47,555 nucleotides of DNA from a virus, in the IMG/VR virus record IMGVR_UViG_3300030101_003664, positions 1-47,555 of that record; one strand, written 5' to 3'. A model generated the notes under the pieces. It was not told the DNA's origin. It did not search any database and was given only the letters and a program-made list of their open reading frames with translations. Shown piece after piece: positions 39,232-47,351 of this stretch (positions within the stretch are counted from its first letter, which is position 1; each line of letters opens with the position of its first letter). The position numbers were made by a program, and so were the translations under genes.

Positions 39232-40643
39232 CGGCACAATCCAGAAACTCAGGTTACAGAACGGTTACAAGTAATACAACCTTTACTTACACTACTACTC
39301 ATGCTAGAATGCGAGAAGGTAGAAATATTGTTTACAATATCTCACAACCTCCAAATAGGTCAGGACAACAAGATGACGGTACAATGGCTACTAAGCACGT
39401 TTCAAAGATTTTGAATTCTACATTAAAGGCTCAAGGGTGGATTACTTTTACAAAGTCCCCTGGGTTGTCAAGCCCATCCCCTGCCTCTCTAAAGATAAAC
39501 TTAGAAATGGGAAGTAGTTATCTACATTTCTTTAGAGTTGGTAACAAAACATACTGCAATGGTTTCCGTATCAAGACATACATGACAGGACCAATTTTCT
39601 TAGGCTGTTTTAGCAAACTAGGGTCATGGAATCAAGATAAAGTGGATGAATTTGTCTACAATTCAATGGATTCTGTGCCAGAAGTTTTGGCCTCTATAAC
39701 TAACAATTTGAAGTTCAATTATATCCTAAAAGGTAGATGGGAGACCTCTTTGTTAAAGGTTAGTTTGATTAGTCGAAAAGAAGTCGCCATACAATTGTAC
39801 GAAGGTTGCTGGATGCCTATGAAACAGACATCATTTAGAACTCTATTTAATGCAGGTGCGGGAAAGCAAAATAAATTCTCAACAATAAGTCCCGAAGAGT
39901 TGTATTTTGTTTGTACGGGCGAACACCTAACAAATGTGCAAATTAAATACATGTATGCATACTTGGACCAAAACACTTCAACTAAATTGGTTACAAAAAG
40001 GAGCCTAGAATTGTTGGATGGATTGCCAGAAATGTTCCCTACAAGAGTGAAGAAGTTTGACTTCACAGCCGAAGATGATACTAGATATAACGTAAGAATG
40101 ATTGTAAAAGGTAATGAGTTAGATTGGAGCGTATGTGGTAATGTTAATTATGAAAAAGTAGTATCGGGTAGACAAAACGTTAATAGTCAAGTAATTATCG
40201 ACATTAGGAATTTTAATTTAGCGATTACAAAACCCAATGAGGTCGATTCGGCAGCAATGCCTGATTACCATAATGTCAAAGGTTGGTCTGATATTAAGAA
40301 ACATTCTGAATCTATGGAAAAAAATCCAAATTGGCGATATGATTTGTCCCCCAAGAATGAAGTTAGCGGTATATCTGGAATTAATTTAAGACGTTCTAAC
40401 GGTGCAATTTTTTTCTGCGAAAAAAGCAACCACGGATTTGTTGCTCTAAGTGGTATTTGTATTGACCAATCAAATGTAGATGTATCTATTGGAGACCAAT
40501 TTGCCTCAAGGGTTATGGCTTTTCTAAATGACACGGCTAGTTTTGACCGTGTTTCTACAATGAGAAGTTACAAGAAAATGAAACCAAAATTTAGAGTTGA
40601 TTTTGATGCCCTGTCTAAATTGCAAATCCCGTCTTTTTACTAG
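39228..40643 (+). CDS. Large hypothetical early protein, 471 residues
   Basis: ATG 39228 follows GGAGGGAGAAG and overlaps the previous TGA. The N-terminal about 50 residues are Ser/Thr/Asn-rich and probably disordered (NTTFTYTTTHARMREGRN). The rest is a mixed alpha/beta protein with several strand-rich stretches such as SYLHFFRVGNKTYCNGFRI and NLRRSNGAIFFCEKSNHGF. It is basic overall. It is the first large gene of the operon that continues into TFB, E1-like and JAMM genes. I do not recognise a family; a role with those genes is possible but unsupported. Confidence 0.6.
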   Translation: MTAQSRNSGYRTVTSNTTFTYTTTHARMREGRNIVYNISQPPNRSGQQDDGTMATKHVSKILNSTLKAQGWITFTKSPGLSSPSPASLKINLEMGSSYLHFFRVGNKTYCNGFRIKTYMTGPIFLGCFSKLGSWNQDKVDEFVYNSMDSVPEVLASITNNLKFNYILKGRWETSLLKVSLISRKEVAIQLYEGCWMPMKQTSFRTLFNAGAGKQNKFSTISPEELYFVCTGEHLTNVQIKYMYAYLDQNTSTKLVTKRSLELLDGLPEMFPTRVKKFDFTAEDDTRYNVRMIVKGNELDWSVCGNVNYEKVVSGRQNVNSQVIIDIRNFNLAITKPNEVDSAAMPDYHNVKGWSDIKKHSESMEKNPNWRYDLSPKNEVSGISGINLRRSNGAIFFCEKSNHGFVALSGICIDQSNVDVSIGDQFASRVMAFLNDTASFDRVSTMRSYKKMKPKFRVDFDALSKLQIPSFY

Positions 40644-41220
40644 GGTAAAAGAGGTCTACGTTTGTGGGGAGTGTGGTCTTGTGAATGTATCTAAAATTGT
40701 CTCGTTTTCTGAAAATAGAGATATTGATAGAGAATTCATAGACCTCACATTATTGTATAGGGAATGGGATTTACCTCATCTTGATGAGGCGAAGAAGTAT
40801 ATGCGTTCAGCATATGTATATATTCATAGTGGAAGATTTTCAATGGCTGAGATGTCGGCAACAGTAGCACATATCCATATGCGTAATTTGGATAGGCCGA
40901 CTAATCTTTACAAACATTGTAAATATCTAGGGATAAGAACAACGAAAGTAAAAAGAATGATTGATAGGTTGAAGGACTTTTGGGATGTTGATTGGCACTA
41001 CAATATCGAAGAAGCCCACAGACTTTGCGATACTTTAGAAGTAGATTTTGACATAGAAGTTATGCAGAAAGTTGCGGATGAAATGGTTTTAACACCATCA
41101 TTAATAGCCGCAGTAGTCTACATGACTAGTGATATGTCACATAGGAAGGTCGCAAATCTGTTCAACCTAAGTGCTACAAATGTGCTAAACAAAAAGAAAA
41201 AATTGGAGGAAATAATATGA
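40606..41220 (+). CDS. TFIIB-like transcription initiation factor (viral TFB)
   Basis: A 204-residue protein from ATG 40606. It has an N-terminal zinc ribbon, Cys3-x2-Cys6 and Cys20-x2-Cys23 (CGECGLVN, a TFB signature), and a short linker. Two cyclin-like helical repeats follow (about residues 48-115 and 125-204). The last ends in a helix-turn-helix (SHRKVANLFNLSATNVLNKKKKL) as in the second TFB cyclin fold, which contacts the BRE. It is shorter than cellular TFB (about 300 residues). It probably redirects host RNA polymerase to viral promoters. Its presence is the strongest sign of an archaeal host. Confidence 0.82.
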   Translation: MPCLNCKSRLFTRVKEVYVCGECGLVNVSKIVSFSENRDIDREFIDLTLLYREWDLPHLDEAKKYMRSAYVYIHSGRFSMAEMSATVAHIHMRNLDRPTNLYKHCKYLGIRTTKVKRMIDRLKDFWDVDWHYNIEEAHRLCDTLEVDFDIEVMQKVADEMVLTPSLIAAVVYMTSDMSHRKVANLFNLSATNVLNKKKKLEEII

Positions 41221-41780
41221 AGAAAATAATGGTAATAGGCGCAGGAGGAATTGGTAGTTTCCTTATTCCCCTGCTTGACCGAGTAAACGAATATCACATT
41301 AATGTGTGGGACGATGACATTGTGGAAAAAAAGAACCTGTCATATCAGGATTTTTATGAAGACGATGTTGGAAAGCATAAGACAGATGTAATGGCTAAAC
41401 GCTATGATAATGTATATAGTAATCCTTATCGTGTCCTTACAAAGCAACAACTTAAGGGATATGATTTGGTTATCTGTTGTGTAGATAATCTAGAACTGCG
41501 TCGTCTACTTTATCTTGTAGACATTGAAGAAATTAAATGGTTAGACCTGAGGGCACAAGCCCGTAACGGATTACTAATTAGTTTTCAAGAAAACCCTGAT
41601 AACTTTTCCATTTTAACAAATGGACCAGATGGTAATTTTAGTTGTCAAGGTGATGAATGGGATAGAAGCAATGCGGGTGTTCATTTTACCCACGTTGCCA
41701 TTGCAGGAATGGGCGCACAATGGGTTCAAAGATATTTTGCAGGAGATAAAACACATACACATGTGAGGTTGTCAATATGA
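41217..41780 (+). CDS. E1-like (ThiF/MoeB-type) adenylating enzyme
   Basis: A 187-residue Rossmann enzyme. The GAGGIG loop (residues 8-13) binds ATP, and DDDIVEKKNLSYQ (32-44) corresponds to the E1 Asp/Asn-Leu-x-x-Gln segment. VGKHKTDVM (Lys53/Lys55) and CCVDN (87-91) are also typical. E1-like enzymes adenylate the C-terminal Gly of Ubl or sulfur-carrier proteins. It lacks the usual second CxxC zinc pairs, and a catalytic Cys is uncertain (Cys143 is a candidate), so it is a short form. It is coupled by ATGA overlaps to TFB upstream and JAMM downstream. Confidence 0.85.
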   Translation: MKKIMVIGAGGIGSFLIPLLDRVNEYHINVWDDDIVEKKNLSYQDFYEDDVGKHKTDVMAKRYDNVYSNPYRVLTKQQLKGYDLVICCVDNLELRRLLYLVDIEEIKWLDLRAQARNGLLISFQENPDNFSILTNGPDGNFSCQGDEWDRSNAGVHFTHVAIAGMGAQWVQRYFAGDKTHTHVRLSI

Positions 41781-42475
41781 AAACAATTAGAATTGGAAAG
41801 TTAGAAGAATATGACGACTTTTTGTTAAATCAAAAGTTGGATGAAATAGAACAAGATGAAGATGTGGTGATTGAAGAAATCTTTGTTGAAGGCGGAATTA
41901 TTTACGCTGATGCTGTTGATGTTATTCAACACACTATTACAGAATTCAACGATGTCAAGACATATCATGGTTCAGGAATGGGTACATTCTTCAAAGGCAA
42001 TGAACCTAAAAGTGGCCCACTAAATGCACGATATACGGACATTGAACCTGAGGTCTGGCAAAAAGAAATAAAAGAAGTTTGGAAACATCTCTCTTTCAAG
42101 GGAGAAGATGACCCATCAGATGAGAGATTTATTGACGCAATTTGGAATGCTTCTAAGAACGTATTGCCTGGATTAGAAATATCAGTAATTATTGACCGTG
42201 ATGGTAGTTTATTTATGAATAGTGGTTCGCCTGGGTATGTGGAATATGGTGGTGTGAATGTAACAGGTATGAAAATACCCATTAAATGTTGGATTCATAC
42301 TCACCCATTTGGTTCAGCGTTTTGGTCTGGAACAGATACTCATACTTTGCGTAATTGGCGACCTATCTTAGACCAAGCAATTGTTATTGGAGATAAGGAG
42401 TATTTGAAATGGGACAAATTGGAAGACAAGGAAGTAATGACGAAAGTAGTATGGACGGAACAATTCAAGTTGTGA
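41777..42475 (+). CDS. JAMM/JAB-domain metalloprotease (Ubl-processing type)
   Basis: A 232-residue protein. The C-terminal half has the JAMM motif His174-x-His176-x7-Ser184-x2-Asp187 (IHTHPFGSAFWSGTD), with Glu134 (GLEISVII) placed as the usual catalytic glutamate. Such enzymes cut after the Gly-Gly of ubiquitin-like proteins. The N-terminal about 125 residues are acidic and unassigned and could bind the Ubl or E1. It overlaps the E1-like gene by four bases, and the Ubl with a removable C-terminal Val is encoded at 34669. Other JAB proteins act in phage tail lysozyme fusions, but the E1 neighbour argues for Ubl processing. Confidence 0.85.
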   Translation: MKTIRIGKLEEYDDFLLNQKLDEIEQDEDVVIEEIFVEGGIIYADAVDVIQHTITEFNDVKTYHGSGMGTFFKGNEPKSGPLNARYTDIEPEVWQKEIKEVWKHLSFKGEDDPSDERFIDAIWNASKNVLPGLEISVIIDRDGSLFMNSGSPGYVEYGGVNVTGMKIPIKCWIHTHPFGSAFWSGTDTHTLRNWRPILDQAIVIGDKEYLKWDKLEDKEVMTKVVWTEQFKL

Positions 42476-42828
42476 GATTTCCCACTACTGAACATAGGGT
42501 AATAGGTTGCCCTATGGAATGTAATTCTGGTTGTAAAATTTGCACCGATGGAAGTTATGAAGTTGAAGGCGAGTTATGGGTTAATATTCAACATCCTCAT
42601 GTGATACAATACATACGGGATAATTTGATGTTTGTTTCTTTAGAATACAATCGTCTTTTTGGAACGTCTTATGAATTTGTAAGTGAGGGAATGTTGAAGT
42701 TAGGATGGACTACATTTAGGGTTGATAGCCCTGTGGGTTCTATGTGGATTTGTGTTGATATAGTAGGAAATGTAAGACACTTTTATAGCGAAGGAGGATT
42801 AAAAAAATGGTTAGCATTAGAGAAGTAA
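42472..42828 (+). CDS. Cysteine-containing hypothetical protein in the E1-JAMM operon
   Basis: A GTG at 42472 overlapping the JAMM stop (GTGA) gives 118 residues beginning MRFPTTEHRV; an ATG at 42409 would overlap far more. Cys13, Cys17, Cys21 and Cys24 (CPMECNSGCKIC) suggest a metal site. The rest is alpha/beta with a WTTFRVDSPVGSMWICVDIV strand pair. By position it could be a third partner of the Ubl pathway (E2- or adaptor-like), but no E2 active-site pattern is evident. Confidence 0.5.
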   Translation: MRFPTTEHRVIGCPMECNSGCKICTDGSYEVEGELWVNIQHPHVIQYIRDNLMFVSLEYNRLFGTSYEFVSEGMLKLGWTTFRVDSPVGSMWICVDIVGNVRHFYSEGGLKKWLALEK

Positions 42829-43097
42829 GAAGAATGTGGAAAGGAAAAAGAGGAATAACGGAAGACGCTGTTCATGAATTTAAGGACAGGGCTGAAATGT
42901 TGTTGGAAGCACTTGTAAGATTGGCAAACTATGAAGCCAATAAGCGAGGCGCAACATCAAGATTGAGAACACAAGATGTTCAATTGGCCTATTTGTCCAT
43001 AATGGATTTGACAAATAATGTCAGGTCTAATAGAACAGATGCCGAAGATAATACCTCGTTGAACGATATTGAATTTGGAGAGTGGAACAGTGAGTAG
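42807..43097 (+). CDS. Probable histone-fold protein
   Basis: A 96-residue protein with GGAGGATTAAAAAA before the ATG. After a basic N-terminus, residues about 16-68 read ITEDAVHEFKDRAEMLLEAL, then VRLANYEANKRGATS and LRTQDVQLAYLSIMD. This is the helix-long helix-helix order of the histone fold, including the characteristic T-x-x-D-V-x-x-A near the end. Cellular archaeal histones are about 66-70 residues; this one has N- and C-terminal extensions, the latter acidic. It could compact viral DNA or bind TFB/TBP like a transcription-factor histone fold. Confidence 0.6.
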   Translation: MVSIREVRRMWKGKRGITEDAVHEFKDRAEMLLEALVRLANYEANKRGATSRLRTQDVQLAYLSIMDLTNNVRSNRTDAEDNTSLNDIEFGEWNSE

Positions 43098-43329
43098 GAT
43101 TAGAACGGTAACTCATGGAGAGTACGAAGTTCTAAATGTCATTCTAGATTCTTTGGCAGTTGCTGAAAATCTGGAACGACTAAAATTTGACATGGTTCCG
43201 AATAACGATGAAGTTGCCGAAAAGCGTTTTACACAAAGCGTGGCATCTATCGGAACATTTCTAACAAACATGATGGAAAGGCGTAAACATAGATTGCCTA
43301 AAAACCATCCAGATTATCGGGTGAAATAA
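43090..43329 (+). CDS. Small hypothetical protein (GTG start)
   Basis: A GTG at 43090 with GGAGAGTGG upstream overlaps the histone-fold gene's stop and gives 79 residues (MSRIRTVTHGEYEVL). It is helical (VLDSLAVAENLERLKFDM-like segment) with a basic RRKHRLPKNHPDYRVK end. No family recognised. Confidence 0.5.
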   Translation: MSRIRTVTHGEYEVLNVILDSLAVAENLERLKFDMVPNNDEVAEKRFTQSVASIGTFLTNMMERRKHRLPKNHPDYRVK

Positions 43330-43523
43330 TGAAAGAAATGGAAGAAATTAGAGATATGCTTTCACAAGCGAATGAAACAAAAAAACAATGGTTTGATATG
43401 TGGCATTCTAGAGAAATGAACATACATCAAAATGCCGAGTGTCTTAGAAACTATACTGCACTTAGAGGTGTTGTCAAAGCCTTACTATGGGTTTTGGATG
43501 AAGTGGAAAACCCGTTGGAGTAG
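43329..43523 (+). CDS. Small helical hypothetical protein
   Basis: A 64-residue helical protein overlapping the preceding stop, with GGGTGAAATA as ribosome site. Helices EMEEIRDMLSQANETKKQWF and ALRGVVKALLWVLDEVENP suggest a helical hairpin. No recognised domain. Confidence 0.5.
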   Translation: MKEMEEIRDMLSQANETKKQWFDMWHSREMNIHQNAECLRNYTALRGVVKALLWVLDEVENPLE

Positions 43524-43528
43524 ATATT

Positions 43529-43837
43529 ATGCATTATGATGATGAAAAAGCACCCAATACGATTGATGAAGGTGTAAATAGAATTATAGAATGCATTTTG
43601 ATTGAGTTCTTAGAAAGTGAAGAATATTTGGAATATCCCAATTGTTGTTACATAAATTGGAATGACGCACAAAAGAAAAGATATATCAAATCTGGTGAGA
43701 AAGTGGCAAAAATGTTATCACAATTTCTGGAATTAGGAAATTTGTTTAAAGAAAATGTAAAGGAGGTTTCACAAGTTCCCAAAAATCTTAATAAGTCTAT
43801 GACTATTAGAGATTACATGAGAGCATATGTGGGATGA
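43529..43837 (+). CDS. Small acidic hypothetical protein
   Basis: A 102-residue acidic helical protein with GTTGGAG before the ATG. Contains YPNCCYINWNDAQKKRY with a Cys-Cys pair and a long helix KVAKMLSQFLELGNLFKENV. Overlaps the next gene by eleven bases. Function unknown. Confidence 0.5.
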   Translation: MHYDDEKAPNTIDEGVNRIIECILIEFLESEEYLEYPNCCYINWNDAQKKRYIKSGEKVAKMLSQFLELGNLFKENVKEVSQVPKNLNKSMTIRDYMRAYVG

Positions 43838-44054
43838 AGAACTAGACTTTAACAGCCCCCTCACAGTAGGAAACATTGTAGACATCATTGGACAAGACGG
43901 AATTCGTGAAATGTCTGAGATTGTCAAAGTACATTGCCTCATTTGCGGTGAAACATTTATCGGACCTAAAGATAAAGCAGGAATGTTTATTAAAGGACAC
44001 AAGGAGTATCATTTGTGGGAAACCACGCTCTATGATACTTTGGGTGGACCGTGA
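43827..44054 (+). CDS. Small C2H2-type zinc-finger protein
   Basis: A 75-residue protein. Residues about 36-61 read HCLICGETFIG and then KGHKEYH, that is Cys-x2-Cys and His-x3-His with a longer loop than a classical finger. The N-terminal half is acidic and helical (VGNIVDIIGQDGIREMSEIV). Small C2H2 proteins are common in archaeal viruses as regulators. The stop overlaps the next start. Confidence 0.55.
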   Translation: MWDEELDFNSPLTVGNIVDIIGQDGIREMSEIVKVHCLICGETFIGPKDKAGMFIKGHKEYHLWETTLYDTLGGP

Positions 44055-44464
44055 TGTATTCAGAAGGACAAATGCAGGGAATTTTTATATTAACAGCAAT
44101 ACCATCTTTTTCTATGACAACAGTAAAAGGTGGATATGAACCTCGTTATAAGATTATGATGAGATTAGCAGAACATTTACTTGAACCTGTTAGCAGGTCA
44201 TTAACAGCGATGAACATTCATCATGTGATGATTAGAGAACGTGGACGTAGAGTGGATTCAATTATTGTTAGAAGAAGATTCGATATACTGAGAGTATGTG
44301 ATTTGATGCCAGACTCACCGACAAAAAGTAAGTCATGGCGCAAATTCAAGAGGGTTATGAACATGGTTAGAAATGGAGAACATTTGGAAGAGGATAGTAA
44401 GTATAGATTTGAGAGGGTTTTAAATGAAGACGAAGACGAACAAACCATTCTTAGTAGTAGGTAA
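44054..44464 (+). CDS. Degenerate LAGLIDADG-fold-like protein
   Basis: A 136-residue protein from ATG 44054 (a GTG directly before it is possible). The order QGIFILTAIPSFSMTT (where a LAGLIDADG helix is expected), YEPRYKIMMRL, DSIIVRRRFDILRVCDLM and WRKFKRVMNMVRNGEHLEED follows that of single-domain LAGLIDADG endonucleases, especially the DIL-x-CD and WR-x-F-x-x-V segments. The catalytic acidic residue of the LAGLIDADG helix is missing. It is therefore more likely a DNA-binding remnant or regulator than an active nuclease. Confidence 0.4.
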   Translation: MYSEGQMQGIFILTAIPSFSMTTVKGGYEPRYKIMMRLAEHLLEPVSRSLTAMNIHHVMIRERGRRVDSIIVRRRFDILRVCDLMPDSPTKSKSWRKFKRVMNMVRNGEHLEEDSKYRFERVLNEDEDEQTILSSR

Positions 44465-45257
44465 ATCTGGAACGGGTGTAACTACAAAGGCAAAGACATT
44501 AATTGGATGTAAAGATTATAGAATATTCTATGCTAATGACATACCGATTAGCGATGTGTATTCTTGGCCTTTGGAGATTGGCATTATCATTGAAGATGTG
44601 CATTACAAGCCCGATAAGGATAAGATATTGGATTTGATTTATTCAGGTCGTAATGTCGTACTTACTAGTAAGAATAAAAAAGATGTAAGCAAAGTGATAA
44701 TTGATTGCTGTCAAGTTAAAATGGCAGGTAGAAAGAATTTCAATCAAATTATCTTAAGAGCAAAGGCAAAAAACTCGCAGGATTTTAAGATTGTAGATGA
44801 CAACATATGGGCTATGACAAATGCCTATATTAGAATGCCAAATAGAGATGAATACTTGTCAATTTTGAAAACGTATCAACCACCACCAATGCAAATACTT
44901 TCATGGGTGGTTGCTTCACAGCCTAAGAATCAAAAGTTGATGCACGTTTCAAAAGCGATGATGAATGGTGGGGATTACTTTTACCCATTGTTAGCGTATT
45001 CAAAGTTAGGAACATATGGAAGTGTAGTTCCACCAAAGCGTAAAAGTGTAAGCCCGTTTCCCGCCATTTGTAGAAAGTTGGGATTGCGGTCATCAGATGG
45101 TTATTTGGTGAGAGATTTGCTAAATAATGAAAATTATTCTCGATGGGCTGCTAAGAAGTTAGATGAAAAGGAGTGTAAAATATTGGGGATAAAGAAAGAG
45201 AAAAGAAGAAGAGTTTCTGTAAGAAAAGACAGGACAAAAAAGTTGGAGGACTTTTGA
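44424..45257 (+). CDS. AAA+-like ATPase with degenerate Walker A
   Basis: A 277-residue protein. FLVVGKSGTGVTTKAKTL (from about residue 9) is a P-loop in which the expected Lys of GPSGTGKTT is Val. IGIIIEDVHY (about 53-61) is Walker B-like, and NVVLTSKNKKDV (about 77-88) a sensor-1-like strand. The C-terminal part (from about 150) is helical and basic, ending in KEKRRRVSVRKDRTKK. It could be a helicase- or clamp-loader-like accessory of replication, since it precedes the chaperone and RFC genes. ATP hydrolysis is doubtful. Confidence 0.5.
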   Translation: MKTKTNKPFLVVGKSGTGVTTKAKTLIGCKDYRIFYANDIPISDVYSWPLEIGIIIEDVHYKPDKDKILDLIYSGRNVVLTSKNKKDVSKVIIDCCQVKMAGRKNFNQIILRAKAKNSQDFKIVDDNIWAMTNAYIRMPNRDEYLSILKTYQPPPMQILSWVVASQPKNQKLMHVSKAMMNGGDYFYPLLAYSKLGTYGSVVPPKRKSVSPFPAICRKLGLRSSDGYLVRDLLNNENYSRWAAKKLDEKECKILGIKKEKRRRVSVRKDRTKKLEDF

Positions 45258-45430
45258 TGCAATCTAGTAATTTTAAAACTTTGAGAAGATTTCTAGGTGT
45301 GTCATTCTCTAGATGGTTGGGCTGTTTATCAAGTTCCTATGACCACTACCCTATGAAATATTTAAGGGAGAAGTGGGAGTCGGACAAAACACCTGAAGAG
45401 GCGGTGTTAGAATATGAGAAGAACATTTGA
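45257..45430 (+). CDS. Small hypothetical protein
   Basis: A 57-residue frame whose ATG overlaps the previous TGA (TGATG) and which has GGAGGAC upstream. It is basic at the start (SSNFKTLRRFLGVSFSRWLG) with an acidic helical end (TPEEAVLEYEKN). Its end overlaps the next small gene. No recognised family. Confidence 0.5.
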   Translation: MQSSNFKTLRRFLGVSFSRWLGCLSSSYDHYPMKYLREKWESDKTPEEAVLEYEKNI

Positions 45431-45572
45431 CTTTTTAGAAGAAGCGTCAGTATCAATTCTACAAACATTGAAAGAAATGAAGGATGAGTTGAGTATGACA
45501 AACAAAATTGCCATAAGCGTAACCGTTGTGAACGTGATTACTCTTGTGGTGTTGATGATAACATTATGGTGA
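45414..45572 (+). CDS. Small protein with C-terminal transmembrane segment
   Basis: A 52-residue frame from ATG 45414 overlapping the previous gene. Residues 1-30 form an amphipathic helix (FDFLEEASVSILQTLKEM). Residues about 32-52 (IAISVTVVNVITLVVLMITL) are a clear membrane span ending the protein, so it is a tail-anchored type. Function unknown. Confidence 0.5.
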   Translation: MRRTFDFLEEASVSILQTLKEMKDELSMTNKIAISVTVVNVITLVVLMITLW

Positions 45573-45576
45573 TAAA

Positions 45577-45801
45577 ATGAAGATAAAAGCAGAAAATGGC
45601 TATACAATAGCAAAGGAAAAGGAGAGCAGGACGAAGACAGGAATTATGGTTAGTGGTGAAGTTAATCTCGCCACAGTTGTAGATTCTGAAACGTATGAGA
45701 CAGGACAGACAATAATTTATCTCGGTGGTGCAAATTTTTATTTGGGTCATGAGAAATTATTGGCTTTAAATAACACACAGATTATTGGGGTGGTTGAATG
45801 A
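45577..45801 (+). CDS. groES: GroES-like co-chaperonin (Cpn10)
   Basis: A 74-residue protein directly before groEL, overlapping it by four bases, with GGTGATAAA as ribosome site. The pattern matches Cpn10: a first strand (KIKAENGYTIAKEK), a mobile-loop-like RTKTGIMVSG, then ATVVDSETYETGQTIIYLGG as the central barrel, and a last strand TQIIGVVE like the usual DILAVIE. It is about 20 residues shorter than cellular GroES, mostly in the barrel loops. It should cap the neighbouring chaperonin ring. Identity rests on pattern plus gene pairing. Confidence 0.75.
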   Translation: MKIKAENGYTIAKEKESRTKTGIMVSGEVNLATVVDSETYETGQTIIYLGGANFYLGHEKLLALNNTQIIGVVE

Positions 45802-47351
45802 TTTATCATGGAGATGAAGCAAAGCAACACTTGTTTGAGGGTATTGATGAATTGGCTAATGCCGTTTCAGTAACTCTCGGACCTGCAACGAAGAGTGTAA
45901 TTATAGATAGAAGAGATGACCTCCCCCCATTGGTAATCAATGATGGAGTTACAGTAGCCCGACACATTTCACTTGAAGATAAGGTGAAGAATATCGGTGC
46001 TAAACTTTTGATTGAGGTTGCCAATAAAGCCCAACAGGGTGCAGGAGATGGAACAACTTCTTCTATTGTTATTGCTCAAGCATTGATTAAAGAATGTATG
46101 AAGTTTGAGGATATTAGCGGTGTTCAAATTCGGGACACTTTAGAAAACAGACTAGAGCAAACTTTGGCTGCTTTAGATGTAATGAAAAGAGAGATTGATA
46201 TTGAGTCTGATGACTTGTATGAAGTCGCTCTTGTTAGTGCTAACAATGATGAAGGGATTGCGAAACTAATATCTTCGGCAATTAAAGAAATTGGTCGAGA
46301 GGGTATTATCACAATCGAACCTTCACCCTACGGTAAAGATGAATACAAAGTTACAGATGGGTATGAAAGTAAGAAGGGATATATTAGTCCGCTTATTTCT
46401 AGAGTAATGGGTAAGAAGAAAAACTTTGAGAATCCACTTCTAGTATTCTCAAATACTGACGTAAATAATTTCTCAGAATTGTTACCTGCATTGGAGATTT
46501 CTGTTGAGGAAAAACGACCTATTATTTTCATGCTAAAGTCTGTAACTTTACCTGTAATAAATTCGTACCTGATGAATCAAATGAATGGTAACATTAATGC
46601 CTGTATTTTACAAGCGGAAGACATTTCATTCTGGCAGGATGATAGAATGGGTGACTTGGCTACATTAACAGGTGGAAACTTTTTCGATACAGGTTTGAAT
46701 ATGAAGTTAGAGAATGTATCTCTAGAGGATATGGGAACTTGTGGAGTTGCCACCGTAACAGAAGATTATTCGACATTTGTAGAGTTTGAAAAAGATGACA
46801 AATTGATAAAGAAAAGACTAAACGCAATTGAAGAAGACATGAATTTAACTGACAATGAATTTTATGAAAAGAAATATCTAGATAGAATTTCAAGAATTAA
46901 AGGAAGTGGTGCAGTTATTTATATTTACGGACTTTCTGAACAAGAAATTAGAAATAAAATGGATAGAATTGATGATTGTTTAAATGCTACTAGAGCCGCT
47001 TTAAACAACGGAGTTGTTCTAGGTGGTGGACTTGCTCTTTACGGAGCATCGGCTCTTATGTTTGATAGTGATGAAATTACTAAGGCATTTATTGTAGCAT
47101 TGCGTTCCGTATTTAACAAACTATATTACAATTTAACGGGTCAAACTGTTAAGCCCGAACTTGTATTAGATAACCTAAAAGCAGGTTATCAGTATGATGG
47201 GAGAAGTAGAGATTGGGTTATATTAGGGCAAATTATTGACCCTGTTGATGTAGTAAAGTCTTCACTAAAGGCAGCAGTTAGTGTGGCTAGTTATGTGATG
47301 ACGGCTGATTGTATTATTGGTGTTAAGGATGAAAAAATGCAATTACTGTGA
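45798..47351 (+). CDS. groEL: Group I chaperonin (GroEL/Cpn60)
   Basis: A 517-residue chaperonin of bacterial type, not a thermosome. VTLGPATKSV (about residue 25) and GDGTTSS are ATP-site motifs (the second normally GDGTTT), DGVTVARHISLEDKVKNIG follows the group I pattern, and NGVVLGGGLALYGAS (about 395-410) is the GGG-A hinge region. The apical domain is divergent, and the Gly-Met tail is missing. With the GroES-like gene next to it, it would fold viral proteins such as the capsid protein. A group I chaperonin in an archaeal virus implies transfer from bacteria or a bacterial virus. Confidence 0.95.
   Translation: MIYHGDEAKQHLFEGIDELANAVSVTLGPATKSVIIDRRDDLPPLVINDGVTVARHISLEDKVKNIGAKLLIEVANKAQQGAGDGTTSSIVIAQALIKECMKFEDISGVQIRDTLENRLEQTLAALDVMKREIDIESDDLYEVALVSANNDEGIAKLISSAIKEIGREGIITIEPSPYGKDEYKVTDGYESKKGYISPLISRVMGKKKNFENPLLVFSNTDVNNFSELLPALEISVEEKRPIIFMLKSVTLPVINSYLMNQMNGNINACILQAEDISFWQDDRMGDLATLTGGNFFDTGLNMKLENVSLEDMGTCGVATVTEDYSTFVEFEKDDKLIKKRLNAIEEDMNLTDNEFYEKKYLDRISRIKGSGAVIYIYGLSEQEIRNKMDRIDDCLNATRAALNNGVVLGGGLALYGASALMFDSDEITKAFIVALRSVFNKLYYNLTGQTVKPELVLDNLKAGYQYDGRSRDWVILGQIIDPVDVVKSSLKAAVSVASYVMTADCIIGVKDEKMQLL

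Noticed and set aside
45798-47351. Thermosome (group II chaperonin)
   Set aside because: The ATP-site and hinge motifs follow group I chaperonins, and a GroES-like gene is adjacent. Thermosomes have no GroES partner.
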